Shown in pieces: positions 52,162-61,149 of a stretch of DNA of 64,000 bases. Position numbers and translations under genes: made by a program. This DNA comes from JAPPHA01 sp963662705. GTDB lineage: Bacteria > Pseudomonadota > Alphaproteobacteria > Rhodobacterales > Rhodobacteraceae. The notes under the pieces are model-generated. The model made no database searches and had not been told where the DNA came from. It saw only the letters and a program-made list of their open reading frames with translations. Positions within the stretch are counted from its first letter, which is position 1, and each line of letters begins with the position of its first letter. Location of the stretch: the NCBI GenBank assembly GCA_963662705.2, contig OY759767.1, positions 496,001 to 560,000 of the forward strand, written 5' to 3'.

Positions 52162-53037
52162 CTATCGGGTCGGAACCGGAACATCTCCCCGATAGTCGTA
52201 GAATCCGCGCTGGGTCTTTCGGCCAAGCCATCCCGCCTCGACATATTTGGTCAGCAACGGGCAGGGCCGGTACTTGGTGTCGGCGAGGCCGTCATGCAAA
52301 ACGTTCATGATCGCAAGACACGTATCGAGGCCGATGAAATCGGCAAGCTCCAGTGGACCCATCGGATGGTTGGTCCCGAGCTTGAGTGACGTGTCAATGC
52401 TCTGCACCGAGCCGACGCCCTCGTACAGCGTATAGACAGCCTCGTTGATCATCGGCATCAGGATCCGGTTGACGATGAAGCCGGGGAAGTCTTCCGCAGT
52501 CGTCGCGGTCTTCCCGATGCTGTCAACGACCGAATGCAGGACATCGTAGGTCACGCGGTCGGTGGCAATTCCTCGAATCAGCTCGACCAACTGCATCATC
52601 GGTACCGGGTTCATGAAATGAAATCCCATGAAGCGCTCGGGCCGGTCGGTCCTGGATGCCAGGCGGGTGATCGAAATCGAGGATGTGTTGGATGTCAGGA
52701 TCGTGTGCGGGCGAAGGTGCGGGAGGAGATCCTCGAATATCGCGGTCTTGATGGTCTCACGTTCGGTCGCGGCCTCGATCACGAGGTCCGTATCGCCGAT
52801 GTCCGCGAGTCTTTCGACCGGGTTGATTTTGCCAAGGGTTCGGGTCTTGTCCGCGGCCTTGATGACGCCACGGGACATCTGGCGTCCAAGGTTCCGCTCG
52901 ATCGTGCCGATCGCGACCGTGATCGCGTCCGGGGAGATGTCGTAGATTTTCACATCGTAGTCTGCCAGGCCGAACACATGGGCGATCCCGTTCCCCATCT
53001 GGCCGGCGCCGACAATTCCGACTGACTTGATCTCCAT
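52162..53037 (-). CDS. hbd: 3-hydroxybutyryl-CoA dehydrogenase
   Basis: 291 residues from ATG 53037 (the eight residues upstream in frame are not conserved). NAD-binding GxGxxG in SVGIVGAGQMGNGIAHV at the start, TSNTSSISITRLA with the catalytic Ser region, FHFMNPVPMMQLVELI with the catalytic His, and a C-terminal helical domain with LGTNHPMGPLELADFIGLD. It oxidises 3-hydroxybutyryl-CoA to acetoacetyl-CoA in fatty-acid or polyhydroxybutyrate metabolism. It lies upstream (in map order) of the etfA/etfB genes on the same strand, a common alphaproteobacterial block; a 284-base gap separates it from etfA. Confidence 0.95.
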   Translation of the reverse strand: MEIKSVGIVGAGQMGNGIAHVFGLADYDVKIYDISPDAITVAIGTIERNLGRQMSRGVIKAADKTRTLGKINPVERLADIGDTDLVIEAATERETIKTAIFEDLLPHLRPHTILTSNTSSISITRLASRTDRPERFMGFHFMNPVPMMQLVELIRGIATDRVTYDVLHSVVDSIGKTATTAEDFPGFIVNRILMPMINEAVYTLYEGVGSVQSIDTSLKLGTNHPMGPLELADFIGLDTCLAIMNVLHDGLADTKYRPCPLLTKYVEAGWLGRKTQRGFYDYRGDVPVPTR

Positions 53038-53321
53038 CGGTAATCCCCGCAGTGTCCCCATCAGGCTCGCGTCAATCGCGACTTATACCTGTTCGGCCCC
53101 GGTGGGAACAGGTGCCGGTTCAGCGTCCCTCGAAATCCGTTCCTGGCATGCCGGCGGCCGAAACCCGCATGATCCCGGCTTTCAACCCTCTCCTAATCGA
53201 TCCCGACCGCGTGGTGCCACGCGTTCGAGCGATGGATCCCGCAAGGAGGAAGGATTGGCCTGGAGATGATCGCAGTTGCCACGCCTGGTCGGTTTCGGCG
53301 ACCTGCCCGAGGTCCGGGCAC

Positions 53322-54257
53322 CTAGAGTGCGTCGGTCAATGCGGGAACGGCATCGAACAGATCCGCGACGAGACCGTAGTCCGCGACCTGGAAGATCGGC
53401 GCTTCCTCGTCCTTGTTGATTGCAACGATGACTCGCGAGTCCTTCATGCCCGCGAGGTGCTGGATCGCCCCCGAGATTCCACAGGCAATGTAAAGGTCAG
53501 GCGCGACAACCTTGCCGGTCTGCCCGACCTGCCAGTCATTCGGTGCGTAGCCCGAATCGACGGCGGCACGCGACGCTCCGACCGCCGCGCCGAGCTTGTC
53601 CGCCAGCGTCTCGATGATTGCGAAGCTATCTTCCGAACCGACGCCACGACCGCCGGACACCACGATCTTGGCAGAAGTCAGCTCTGGCCGGCCGGAGTCC
53701 TGGACCTTGTCCTCGACCCATTCGGAAAGACCGGGATCACCGGTTGCCGAAATCGACTCGACCGGTGCAGGGTCGCCGGTTCCGGCGCCCGTGGCCTCGA
53801 ACCCGGCGGTCCTGACGGACACGACCTTGACGGAATCCGAAGATGCGACTGTCTGGATGGCGTTTCCTGCGTATATCGGTCGCTCGAAAGTGCTGTCGTC
53901 GACGATCGCCGTGATGTCGGAGACAACCATGACGTCAAGCAGTCCGGCGACGCGCGGCAGGACGTTCTTCGCGTTTGCGGTTGCGGGCGCCACGACATGG
54001 TCGAAACGATCGGCCAGGGACACGATCAGATCGGCCACGGGTTCCGCAAGGCCATCCTTGAGAACAGGATCGTCTGCGCAGAGCACCCTGGACACGCCCG
54101 CCAACCCGGCGATCGTCGACGCTGCGCCACTGCACCCCGAGGATGCGCACAGGACCGTGACGTCATCTTCAAGAACCGAAACGGCGGTCAGGGTCTTTGC
54201 GGTCTGATCGACCGAGAGTTCACCGCCGGCGATTTCAGCAATCAGGAGGACAGCCAT
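53322..54257 (-). CDS. etfA: Electron transfer flavoprotein alpha subunit
   Basis: 311 residues. The N-terminal part (about 1-190) is the subunit fold; the C-terminal FAD domain has SAKIVVSGGRGVGSEDSFAIIETLA, AVGASRAAVDSGYAPNDWQVGQTGK and LYIACGISGAIQHLAGM, then IVAINKDEEAPIFQVADYGLVADLF. With EtfB it carries electrons from acyl-CoA dehydrogenases, including the Mcd-like enzyme of this window, to ETF:ubiquinone oxidoreductase. The start shares one base with the etfB stop (TGATG), so they are coupled. Confidence 0.97.
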   Translation of the reverse strand: MAVLLIAEIAGGELSVDQTAKTLTAVSVLEDDVTVLCASSGCSGAASTIAGLAGVSRVLCADDPVLKDGLAEPVADLIVSLADRFDHVVAPATANAKNVLPRVAGLLDVMVVSDITAIVDDSTFERPIYAGNAIQTVASSDSVKVVSVRTAGFEATGAGTGDPAPVESISATGDPGLSEWVEDKVQDSGRPELTSAKIVVSGGRGVGSEDSFAIIETLADKLGAAVGASRAAVDSGYAPNDWQVGQTGKVVAPDLYIACGISGAIQHLAGMKDSRVIVAINKDEEAPIFQVADYGLVADLFDAVPALTDAL

Positions 54258-55018
54258 CAGATTACTCCCGCTTCGTCCCGAAGCTTCTCGACAAGTTCAT
54301 CGACACTCGCAACCTTGACCCCTGCGGCGCGACCCTCCGGTTCACGCGTCGAGAGGATATTCAACCGGGGCGTGATGTCGACGCCAAGGTCGTCGGGCGT
54401 CAGTTCGTCCATCGGTTTTCTCTTGGCTCTCATGATGTTGGGCAGCGACGCGTATCGGGGTTCGTTGAGCCGCAGGTCGACTGTAACGATTGCGGGCAGA
54501 CCGATGCGAACGACCTGGAGTCCACCATCGACTTCCCGCGTGACGGACGCGCCGCCGGCATCGACGTCGAGGCCGGAGGCAAAGGTCGCCTGCGGCCAGC
54601 GCAACAACGCCGCCAGCATCTGCCCCGTCGCGTTCATGTCGTTGTCGATTGCCTGCTTGCCACAGATCACCAGCCCGGGCTGCTCCCTGTCGATCGCGGC
54701 CTTGAGCAGCTTGGCGACGGCAAGGGGTTCGATGTCCGTGTGAACATCGTCGGCAGCGACGATGAGGATCGCACGGTCGGCGCCCATGGCGAGCGCCGTC
54801 CTGAGCGTCTCCTGGTTCTGCTTGACGCCAATGGAGATGGCGACGACCTCGTCGGCCTTTTGGGCCTCCTTGAGCCGGATGGCCTCCTCGACAGCGATCT
54901 CGTCGAACGGATTCATCGACATTTTCACATTGGCAAGGTCGACACCTTCACCATCCCGGCGAACCCGGACCTTGACATTGTAGTCAATGACCCGCTTGAC
55001 CGGCACAAGTATCTTCAT
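54257..55018 (-). CDS. etfB: Electron transfer flavoprotein beta subunit
   Basis: 253 residues from ATG 55018, which gives the normal start MKILVPVKRVIDYNVKVRV; the twelve residues upstream in frame are not conserved. AMP-binding and ETF signature segments: MSMNPFDEIAVEEAIRLKE, TALAMGADRAILI, VICGKQAIDNDMNATGQMLAALL and LNEPRYASLPNIMRAKRKPM. It forms a heterodimer with EtfA and binds AMP. It is the first gene of the etfBA transcript. Confidence 0.97.
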   Translation of the reverse strand: MKILVPVKRVIDYNVKVRVRRDGEGVDLANVKMSMNPFDEIAVEEAIRLKEAQKADEVVAISIGVKQNQETLRTALAMGADRAILIVAADDVHTDIEPLAVAKLLKAAIDREQPGLVICGKQAIDNDMNATGQMLAALLRWPQATFASGLDVDAGGASVTREVDGGLQVVRIGLPAIVTVDLRLNEPRYASLPNIMRAKRKPMDELTPDDLGVDITPRLNILSTREPEGRAAGVKVASVDELVEKLRDEAGVI

Positions 55019-55269
55019 TCCGTGTCTTCTCCCGCTGGATTTCCCTCCGGCCAACCGGCCGCCGGCGCGAATCGGATTTCGGGCCGGGATTTAAGCGAAT
55101 TCCGGCCGATAAGGTAGCCCAAATCGAACGCGGGCGGGGTCTGAATTCGAAGCCCGGCCGCAAACCCGCGAGCCTCTGCCGGGGTCAGGGATCTGGTGAG
55201 GTTGCCTGCCATGTCTCGCTTCGTCGCGGGCGTCCTTCTGCTGGCGCCACCGGACCATGCGTCGTCACG

Positions 55270-55845
55270 CTATGTTCGATTGGCTCCCGGAACCCAGAGA
55301 ACGTCATCCTTCCCGCAATCGTTCGCCGTGCGTGCCGCGACGAAGAACCAGTCCGACAGACGGTTCATGTATTTCACCGAGTCCGGGTTGATGGTTTCAT
55401 TCTCCGAAAGGGCGATCGTCAGTCTCTCTGCGCGCCGCGCGACCGTCCGGCAGTGGTGCAGGCAGGCGGCGAGAGGCGAACCGCCGGGCAGGACAAAACT
55501 CCGGAGCGGTGCCAGCCGTTCGTTCATGGCATCGATCTCGCGCTCCAGCCGCCGCGTCTGGTCGGGGCAGATCCTGAGAGGTGGATTTCCGGAATCGGCC
55601 TCGTTTTCGGAAACGGGCCGGCAGAGATCGGCCCCGAGGTCGAACAGATCGTTCTGGATCCGGATCAGGGCCGCATCGAGTTCTTCGGAGGCATGCATCC
55701 TGGCAAGGCCGACTGCCGCGTTCGTCTCGTCAACCGTGCCATAGGCGCCAACCCTCAGCGAAGTCTTGGAAACACGCTGGCCGTCACCAAGGGCGGTCGA
55801 GCCGGAATCTCCGGTACGCGTGTAGATCCTGTTCAATACAACCAC
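55270..55845 (-). CDS. pduO: PduO-type cob(I)alamin adenosyltransferase
   Basis: 191 residues from GTG 55845, about 8 bases after GAGGGA; a TTG at 55860 is an alternative. The ATP-binding N-terminus RIYTRTGDSGSTALGDGQRVSK, the YGTVDETNA segment, and RIQNDLFDLGADLC, RRAERLTIAL and KYMNRLSDWFFVAAR are all typical of the PduO family. It makes adenosylcobalamin, the cofactor of mutases such as ethylmalonyl-CoA and methylmalonyl-CoA mutase. This fits the ethylmalonyl-CoA enzyme Mcd and the nearby acyl-CoA genes (inference). It overlaps or abuts the upstream small membrane protein gene. Confidence 0.95.
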   Translation of the reverse strand: MVVLNRIYTRTGDSGSTALGDGQRVSKTSLRVGAYGTVDETNAAVGLARMHASEELDAALIRIQNDLFDLGADLCRPVSENEADSGNPPLRICPDQTRRLEREIDAMNERLAPLRSFVLPGGSPLAACLHHCRTVARRAERLTIALSENETINPDSVKYMNRLSDWFFVAARTANDCGKDDVLWVPGANRT

Positions 55846-55849
55846 GGCC

Positions 55850-56053
55850 TTATCCCTCAAGCTGCCTCAGAACGACATAGAGCAGAATCAATACGACGGC
55901 GATCGCCTGGCCGATAATGCGCAGGCGCATGATCTTGTTGGCATATCGACGATTGAATTCACCCCCATGCATGAATCCGCCAAGCCCGATCATCAGGATG
56001 ATGACAACGGCAAGCACGGAAATGACCACGATGTAATACAAAACGTCGATCAA
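55850..56053 (-). CDS. Small twin-transmembrane (HIG1-like) protein
   Basis: 67 residues from TTG 56053, chosen because GGGGAGGA lies about 7 bases upstream; a GTG at 56074 would add seven residues. Two hydrophobic segments, YYIVVISVLAVVIILMIGLGGF and IIGQAIAVVLILLYVVL, are joined by a loop, HGGEFNRRYANKIMRLR. That is the pattern of the HIG1 or twin-transmembrane domain family. Such proteins have been linked to cytochrome oxidase; no direct sign of that is seen here. It precedes pduO on the same strand, a recurring pair in this class. Confidence 0.8.
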   Translation of the reverse strand: MIDVLYYIVVISVLAVVIILMIGLGGFMHGGEFNRRYANKIMRLRIIGQAIAVVLILLYVVLRQLEG

Positions 56054-56132
56054 GACCCGATCCTCCCCGGGCACGTGTTGTGCCCATGCGCCAACGCGCC
56101 TGGTCCGTGCGGCTGAACGTGATGACCCGCCA

Positions 56133-56969
56133 TCACCGGCCCAGTATCCGGTCGCTCACCCGCGTCGGCAACAGGCGCTTGATCGCGGCACAGATATAGG
56201 TTGGCGTCGTGACAAGATAGCGTGGCTTGGGATTCGGCGATTCCAGGGCATGAATGAGTTTCGCCGTGACGCTGGAGGGGGGAAGTTCACCGGGATCCCG
56301 CGATGGCGAATCGTCGTAGAGGGCCGGGATGAAGCGGGACTCGTACTTGTCGCGGAGAGCGGAGTCTTCCCACTTGATCCATTTTTCGAAATGAGGACGT
56401 GAATTGCGGCGAATCTCGGTCGTGATCGGGCCGGGTTCAATCAGGACGACCCTGATCGGCGTGCCGCGAAGTTCGATACGCAGTGTATCCGTCAATCCCT
56501 CGAGCGCGAACTTCGTGGATACATACGCACCGCGAAACGGCAGGGCGGTAAAGCCGAGGACGGAGGAGCAGTTGACGATCCTGCCGTGACCCTGGCGCCT
56601 CATCGCCGGCAGGAGCCGGTTGGTGAGGTCGAGATAACCGAAGACATTGGCCTCGAATATCGCCCGCATGGCGCCTCTCGGCAGGTCCTCGACCGCGCCG
56701 GGAATGGCATATGCACCGTTGTTGAACAGCGCGTCGATCGTTCCTCCCGTGCGCTCAAGTATCGTCGCTGCCGCTGCCTCGATCGAGTTTTCGTCCTCGT
56801 AGTCGATGACAAGGCTTTCGAAGCCTTCGGCTTCCAGTGCCCGGCAGTCGGAGGCGGAACGGCAGGTCGCGAAGACCCGCCAGTCCCGGCGTCGCAAGGC
56901 GAATGCAGCGTCCCGGCCTATGCCGGACGAGCATCCCGTTACCACGATTGATCGTGCGTTTGCCGTCAT
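56133..56969 (-). CDS. Short-chain dehydrogenase/reductase
   Basis: 278 residues. Cofactor motif TGCSSGIGRD near residue 11, where NADP is likely because of the basic RRRDWRVFATCR that follows; FNNGAYAIPG (NNAG-like), the catalytic Ser in NCSSVLGF and YVSTKFALEG with Tyr and Lys near residue 155. It looks like the classical SDR group that reduces carbonyls of lipid- or steroid-like substrates. The C-terminal extension (ICAAIKRLLPTRVSDRILGR) is partly hydrophobic and may bind a membrane. It sits between the small membrane protein gene and the large deacetylase on the same strand, not tightly linked. Confidence 0.92.
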   Translation of the reverse strand: MTANARSIVVTGCSSGIGRDAAFALRRRDWRVFATCRSASDCRALEAEGFESLVIDYEDENSIEAAAATILERTGGTIDALFNNGAYAIPGAVEDLPRGAMRAIFEANVFGYLDLTNRLLPAMRRQGHGRIVNCSSVLGFTALPFRGAYVSTKFALEGLTDTLRIELRGTPIRVVLIEPGPITTEIRRNSRPHFEKWIKWEDSALRDKYESRFIPALYDDSPSRDPGELPPSSVTAKLIHALESPNPKPRYLVTTPTYICAAIKRLLPTRVSDRILGR

Positions 56970-57102
56970 GTCTTACCCCATATCCGGTATGTGAAATCGT
57001 CCGTGCGGGCATGCCTGGATCTCGTGCTCCGTCCTGGCCCCGTCGCGTTCACCGGGTGGACTCCGCCCGGCCAAACCCTTCCGGCAGGAAACCCGACCGC
57101 AG

Positions 57103-59475
57103 TCATTCGGGCAGTCTTCGCTGAATCATGTTCGCCAGGAGCCGGAATGCGCCCGGTACGAGTTTTTCCGTCTGGTGATGCAGGACCAGCGACGTGTGGA
57201 CATGCCGCCCCCGGCCGATGTCCGCCGCCAGCAACGCACCGCGGTGCGGACGTTCGCCCGGGTCCGCCATCTCGATCAGGGGTCGATAGGACCGGTCCCA
57301 GGACTTCGCGAAATAAAGGCCCCTTTCCTTGTGCCAACCTGCCCAGTCATCCGGCCCGATTCGGTTGGGATGCACCAGGACCGGATGTGCCGGCTCGAGA
57401 TGGGCGACGTCCGATGTCGCGTCGGTCACGCGCCAGCGAAGCGAGGGCTGGCCGATTTCCAGCCTCTTCGGCGGAACGGTTTCGGGATCCCAGTTGTCCC
57501 ACGGCCGATGGTAGAGAGTCACCAGCGTCCCGCCATCCCGGATCCAGCGATGCAGGGCCGGCATGGCCCGGACGAGGCCCGGGCGCATTTTCATCGCGAA
57601 AATTCCGACAACAATCGTGTCGTACGATCGGAAGGCTTCCGCCTTTGGCAATTCGTCGTCGCACACCGCCGTGACGTCCGCTCCGAGTGCGGCGAGCCAG
57701 CGGTCGATCCTGTCGTTTCCGGAACCGACGTAGCCGACACGAACGTCCGGAACACGAGCCGCGAGAATGCGAACCCGTATTTCCGCCCTCCGAAAACTGG
57801 CTGTCGCTGCGATATGGGGATAGGAAATCCGCCGGACGGCGGCGGCGGGTTCGCCATCCAGGCGCAGCGGGATCGAATAAAGCCCCTGGTCGGCATTTTC
57901 CGGGGTCTTGAACGCGAATCCCCTTTCGGTTCTCTCGACATCCCAGCCCGGCGGCAGGCCAGGTTCCGCGCCTGCCGATACCGGATTCACGTCCGTGACC
58001 TCCACCTCGATCCGCCTCGGTTTCGCGGCAAGGTTGACGATCGCGGAGTCCGGCTCGATCCGGGCGGAACGTCCCGGAAGGATGACCGGCGGGTCGTCGA
58101 GGGGAAGACGGCAGTTCGACCTCATGCCATGGGCCTCGATGTCCAGTGAAATCATCGGCGCGGCCGGCATGCAGGGATCGAAACGGTCCCGGTAGGGATC
58201 GGTCGAAGCCGCCTCCGGGCCGACGTGAAAGGTCCCGCCTGCGACCGTGCAACCCCGAGAGGGTTCGAGCACCGCGTGAACGTCGCCCGCCGTTCCCGTC
58301 CGTTGCTCGAGCGAAATCGCCGTCCTGCTTCCAGGGTGCAGCCACCTTTCCCCGAGGTGCGCACGGGCTTCCACGCCGAGCGCGATCCGCCTGACATGTC
58401 CAAGCTGTGTTTCCTTGGCAACGAGGCGGTGCAGGATTTCGCCACGCGCGTCCTCGGGACAGGAATCCCGGGCCGCTCGGATGCACTCGAGCGCCCGCGC
58501 GGACGCCTGCGCCACGGAATCGAAGTCGGGAAACGCGGACACGGTTTCGTCGAGTGCCCGTCCTGCCGATCGCAGGCGATCCGCGATCGGGTCCGCGCCG
58601 TCAACGTGCGCGAGGTCGCTGACCGTCTCCGGAAGGCCTGAAGCCGGTGCCCTGTCCGGGCCCATGACATGGCTCTCGGCCAGGTGAAGCGGCCAGTCCC
58701 TTTCCTCACCCGCAGCGATCCACCGGCCCATTCCCTGGGACCGGTGGAACGACCGCGACTGCTGGCCGATCCGTTCCCAGCTCCAGCCGCTGACCGCATC
58801 GACTCCCCTGCCGGACACGACGACCGTGGCCGGCGGCGGTCCGACGTCGTCATCATACGAGCGGCCCGCACCGGACCACGCCGGGAGGTAGAGCTTCCTG
58901 ACCTGCCACGGCGCCAGGTTGCTCGGATGGTCCCGATCCGCCGCGGAGGCCATGACCTGCCGCGCGGCTTCAGTCATTGCCCTGTGGTGCCCATGCTGGC
59001 CGGGGACGTCAAGAAAGGTCGGGCAGATGATGTCTGGGCGTTCGGTCCTGACGATCTCGACGAACCGCGCGAGCGTGCGTTCGGGACCCCACCGGGCAAG
59101 CGTCTCGGTTCCGCTCTTCGAGAATCCGAAATCGACGACCGGGTCTTCCGGGTTTTCGGACAGCCAGTACATCCTCATGCCGAGGATTTCGCAGGCTTTT
59201 TCCATTTCGGCGGTCCTCAGCGCGCCGAGGTCGCCGGAAAGCTCGCTCCCGATGTCGTTCTGTCCGCCCTCTCCCCGGGTCGCGCACGCGAAGGACAGGT
59301 TGAACCCGTCCCTGACACCAAGCGCAGCAAGCATGGCTGACGTCTCGTCATCCGGATGGGCGCCGGTGTTCATGAAGCGGATCACCGATGTCAGCGGCCT
59401 GAGCGCCCACCAGAGTTCCATGACGCGCGGCCTTGCGCGATCTGCAACGATGCGGATCTGGTCCGGCGTCGGCAT
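57103..59475 (-). CDS. Large PIG-L (LmbE-like) family deacetylase
   Basis: 790 residues from ATG 59475; upstream in-frame residues look non-coding. The N-terminal ~270 residues are a PIG-L zinc deacetylase: the metal motif AHPDDE near residue 39, RGEGGQND, and the later His in PGQHGHHRAMTEAA near 165. The remaining ~500 residues are beta-rich (CTVAGGTFHVGPEA, a NEW3-like domain) and end with an alpha/beta segment, LAALGADVTAVCDDELP and TIVVGIFAMKMRPGL. PIG-L enzymes remove N-acetyl groups from sugars. The combination with long accessory domains suggests a substrate carrying N-acetyl sugars. It is divergent from the sugar-type ABC transporter at 59805, so the two may share control. Confidence 0.88.
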   Translation of the reverse strand: MPTPDQIRIVADRARPRVMELWWALRPLTSVIRFMNTGAHPDDETSAMLAALGVRDGFNLSFACATRGEGGQNDIGSELSGDLGALRTAEMEKACEILGMRMYWLSENPEDPVVDFGFSKSGTETLARWGPERTLARFVEIVRTERPDIICPTFLDVPGQHGHHRAMTEAARQVMASAADRDHPSNLAPWQVRKLYLPAWSGAGRSYDDDVGPPPATVVVSGRGVDAVSGWSWERIGQQSRSFHRSQGMGRWIAAGEERDWPLHLAESHVMGPDRAPASGLPETVSDLAHVDGADPIADRLRSAGRALDETVSAFPDFDSVAQASARALECIRAARDSCPEDARGEILHRLVAKETQLGHVRRIALGVEARAHLGERWLHPGSRTAISLEQRTGTAGDVHAVLEPSRGCTVAGGTFHVGPEAASTDPYRDRFDPCMPAAPMISLDIEAHGMRSNCRLPLDDPPVILPGRSARIEPDSAIVNLAAKPRRIEVEVTDVNPVSAGAEPGLPPGWDVERTERGFAFKTPENADQGLYSIPLRLDGEPAAAVRRISYPHIAATASFRRAEIRVRILAARVPDVRVGYVGSGNDRIDRWLAALGADVTAVCDDELPKAEAFRSYDTIVVGIFAMKMRPGLVRAMPALHRWIRDGGTLVTLYHRPWDNWDPETVPPKRLEIGQPSLRWRVTDATSDVAHLEPAHPVLVHPNRIGPDDWAGWHKERGLYFAKSWDRSYRPLIEMADPGERPHRGALLAADIGRGRHVHTSLVLHHQTEKLVPGAFRLLANMIQRRLPE

Positions 59476-59804
59476 CGCCCTCACCCTGGTCCCGTGGGCG
59501 TCCGGCCCGGGCAAACGGCGGGATACGGGTCCCGAAAAAGAGCAAGGTTCGCGGCCGTCGACCATCCAGCCATGTGTCCGACGCCCGGGCTGCCCGTGTC
59601 CGGGCACACAACTCGTTCCGCGCAACCGGTCCCGCGTCCGTTCACTGCCTCATCCGCCGTCGTTCCGGTAATTGCCATCGTTCGCACCGCTAGCTTATCC
59701 CGCTTGTGATTTCAACTTGGCCGCGCTACGCTCGAAACCGGCAATGAAACCGGGCCGGGCATTACTCACGAACACCAACACCAACAAGGAGGACGTCAAT
59801 CAAA
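59476..59804. promoter_or_regulatory. Divergent control region of the deacetylase and ABC transporter genes
   Basis: About 330 bases. A strong Shine-Dalgarno, AAGGAGG (59786-59792), precedes the binding-protein ATG at 59805. A small tandem repeat, AACACCAACACCAAC, lies just before it. No clear -35/-10 pair was found on either strand. Confidence 0.5.
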
Positions 59805-61061
59805 ATGCTTGTGAAACTGACGAAATCTAGGATCGCGGGCGTCGCGGCCGCGGCGATGCTGGCGGCCGGAACCGCGCAAGCCGAAGTGGAAATCGAATAC
59901 TGGCAGTACTTCTTTGACGCGCGCGTCACTGCAATGGAGCAGCTGATCGAGAACTTCGAGTCGGCGAATCCTGATATCAAGGTCACGATGACCCATTTCC
60001 CCTACGCGGACTACCGGACGAAGGTCGCTGCCGCAATTCCTGCGGGCGAGGGCCCCGACGTCGTGCAACTCTTCTACGGCTGGTTGAACGACTACGTGGC
60101 TGCCGAACTGATCCAGCCGCTTCCCAACGACGCCTTTCCGCCGTCGATGATCGAGGACGAGTTCTTCCCGATGGTCGGCGCCATGCGTGAAGGTGACAAC
60201 TACTGGGCCCTTCCAACCGCCGTGCGCTCGCTCGCCTTGTTCTACAACAAGACCCTGTTCGACGAAGGCGGGATCAGCGGTCCGCCGGAAACGCTGGACG
60301 AACTCATCGAAACCGCGAAGATGCTGACGAAGACGGATGCTGCGGGCAATCTCACGCAGGTCGGGATCACGGCCGGCATGAACGCTCAGGACCATCACTG
60401 GTTCCGGGAAGTCCTGGTACGCCAGTTCGGCGGCGAGCCCTACCTCGACGACTACAGGACCGTCAACTACAACTCCGATGCCGGGATCGCGGCAGCCTCG
60501 TTCTACACCGGTCTCGTGAACGAGCACATGGTGTCTGCTTTCGGATTCATGGACGAGCCCCAGGCCGCCTTCAAGGCCGGTCGTGCGGGCATGCATATCG
60601 ACGGCTCGTTCCGCATCGGCTCACTGAACAAGACGCGGGGCCTGAAGTGGGGCGTCACGGAACTGCCGGCGAATGCCGACGGCATGCGTTCGAACTACTC
60701 GTCCTACTGGGTGAACGCCATCACGACAAAGGCGGAAGGCGAGAAATACGATGCCGCCGTGAAGTTCATGCAGTACGTGACGTCGGACGAGGCCATGCAG
60801 ATCTGGCTCGACGTCGTTGGCGAACTGCCCGCGAAACCCTCGGTCGGCCTGACCGAAGCCAATGCGAACGACGAGGTTTTCGGGCCCTTCATCCGTGGCC
60901 TTGCCTACGCGAACACCACAAAGTTCGCCAATGAAAGCGCGCAGCGGCAGATCCTGATCGACATGGTTCAGCGCATCGACATCGAAGGCCAGGCAGTGGC
61001 AGACAGTATTGCCATCGCCGCCGAGGCCGAGCAGGAACTGCTGAACGAATACCACAACTAG
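59805..61061 (+). CDS. ABC transporter substrate-binding protein, sugar type (family 1)
   Basis: 418 residues. The signal peptide is clear: a basic KLTKSR, hydrophobic IAGVAAAAMLAAG and AQA cleavage near residue 26. The mature protein begins EVEIEYWQYFFDARVTAMEQLIENFESANPDIKV, the usual start of MalE/UgpB-type receptors, followed by GEGPDVVQLFYGW and KTLFDEGG. The C-terminus has AVKFMQYVTSDEAMQIWLD. It should bind a sugar or polyol in the periplasm. The permeases follow downstream. The ATPase is not in the window and may lie beyond the lyase gene or be shared. Confidence 0.94.
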   Translation: MLVKLTKSRIAGVAAAAMLAAGTAQAEVEIEYWQYFFDARVTAMEQLIENFESANPDIKVTMTHFPYADYRTKVAAAIPAGEGPDVVQLFYGWLNDYVAAELIQPLPNDAFPPSMIEDEFFPMVGAMREGDNYWALPTAVRSLALFYNKTLFDEGGISGPPETLDELIETAKMLTKTDAAGNLTQVGITAGMNAQDHHWFREVLVRQFGGEPYLDDYRTVNYNSDAGIAAASFYTGLVNEHMVSAFGFMDEPQAAFKAGRAGMHIDGSFRIGSLNKTRGLKWGVTELPANADGMRSNYSSYWVNAITTKAEGEKYDAAVKFMQYVTSDEAMQIWLDVVGELPAKPSVGLTEANANDEVFGPFIRGLAYANTTKFANESAQRQILIDMVQRIDIEGQAVADSIAIAAEAEQELLNEYHN

Positions 61062-61074
61062 GTTCAGGCGAGTC

Positions 61075-61091
61075 CCGGACGCCGTCCGGGG
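61075..61091 (+). terminator. Hairpin between the binding-protein and permease genes
   Basis: CCCGGACG and CGTCCGGG form an almost perfect stem around a 1-base centre, just after the binding-protein stop. Such hairpins often protect the binding-protein mRNA and reduce read-through into the permease genes. Confidence 0.5.
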
Positions 61092-61149
61092 CTCGCAATT
61101 CGCGCTCGGAACCCCTGGCCAGGATTTCCGACCCGCGAGCGCAACGAAT

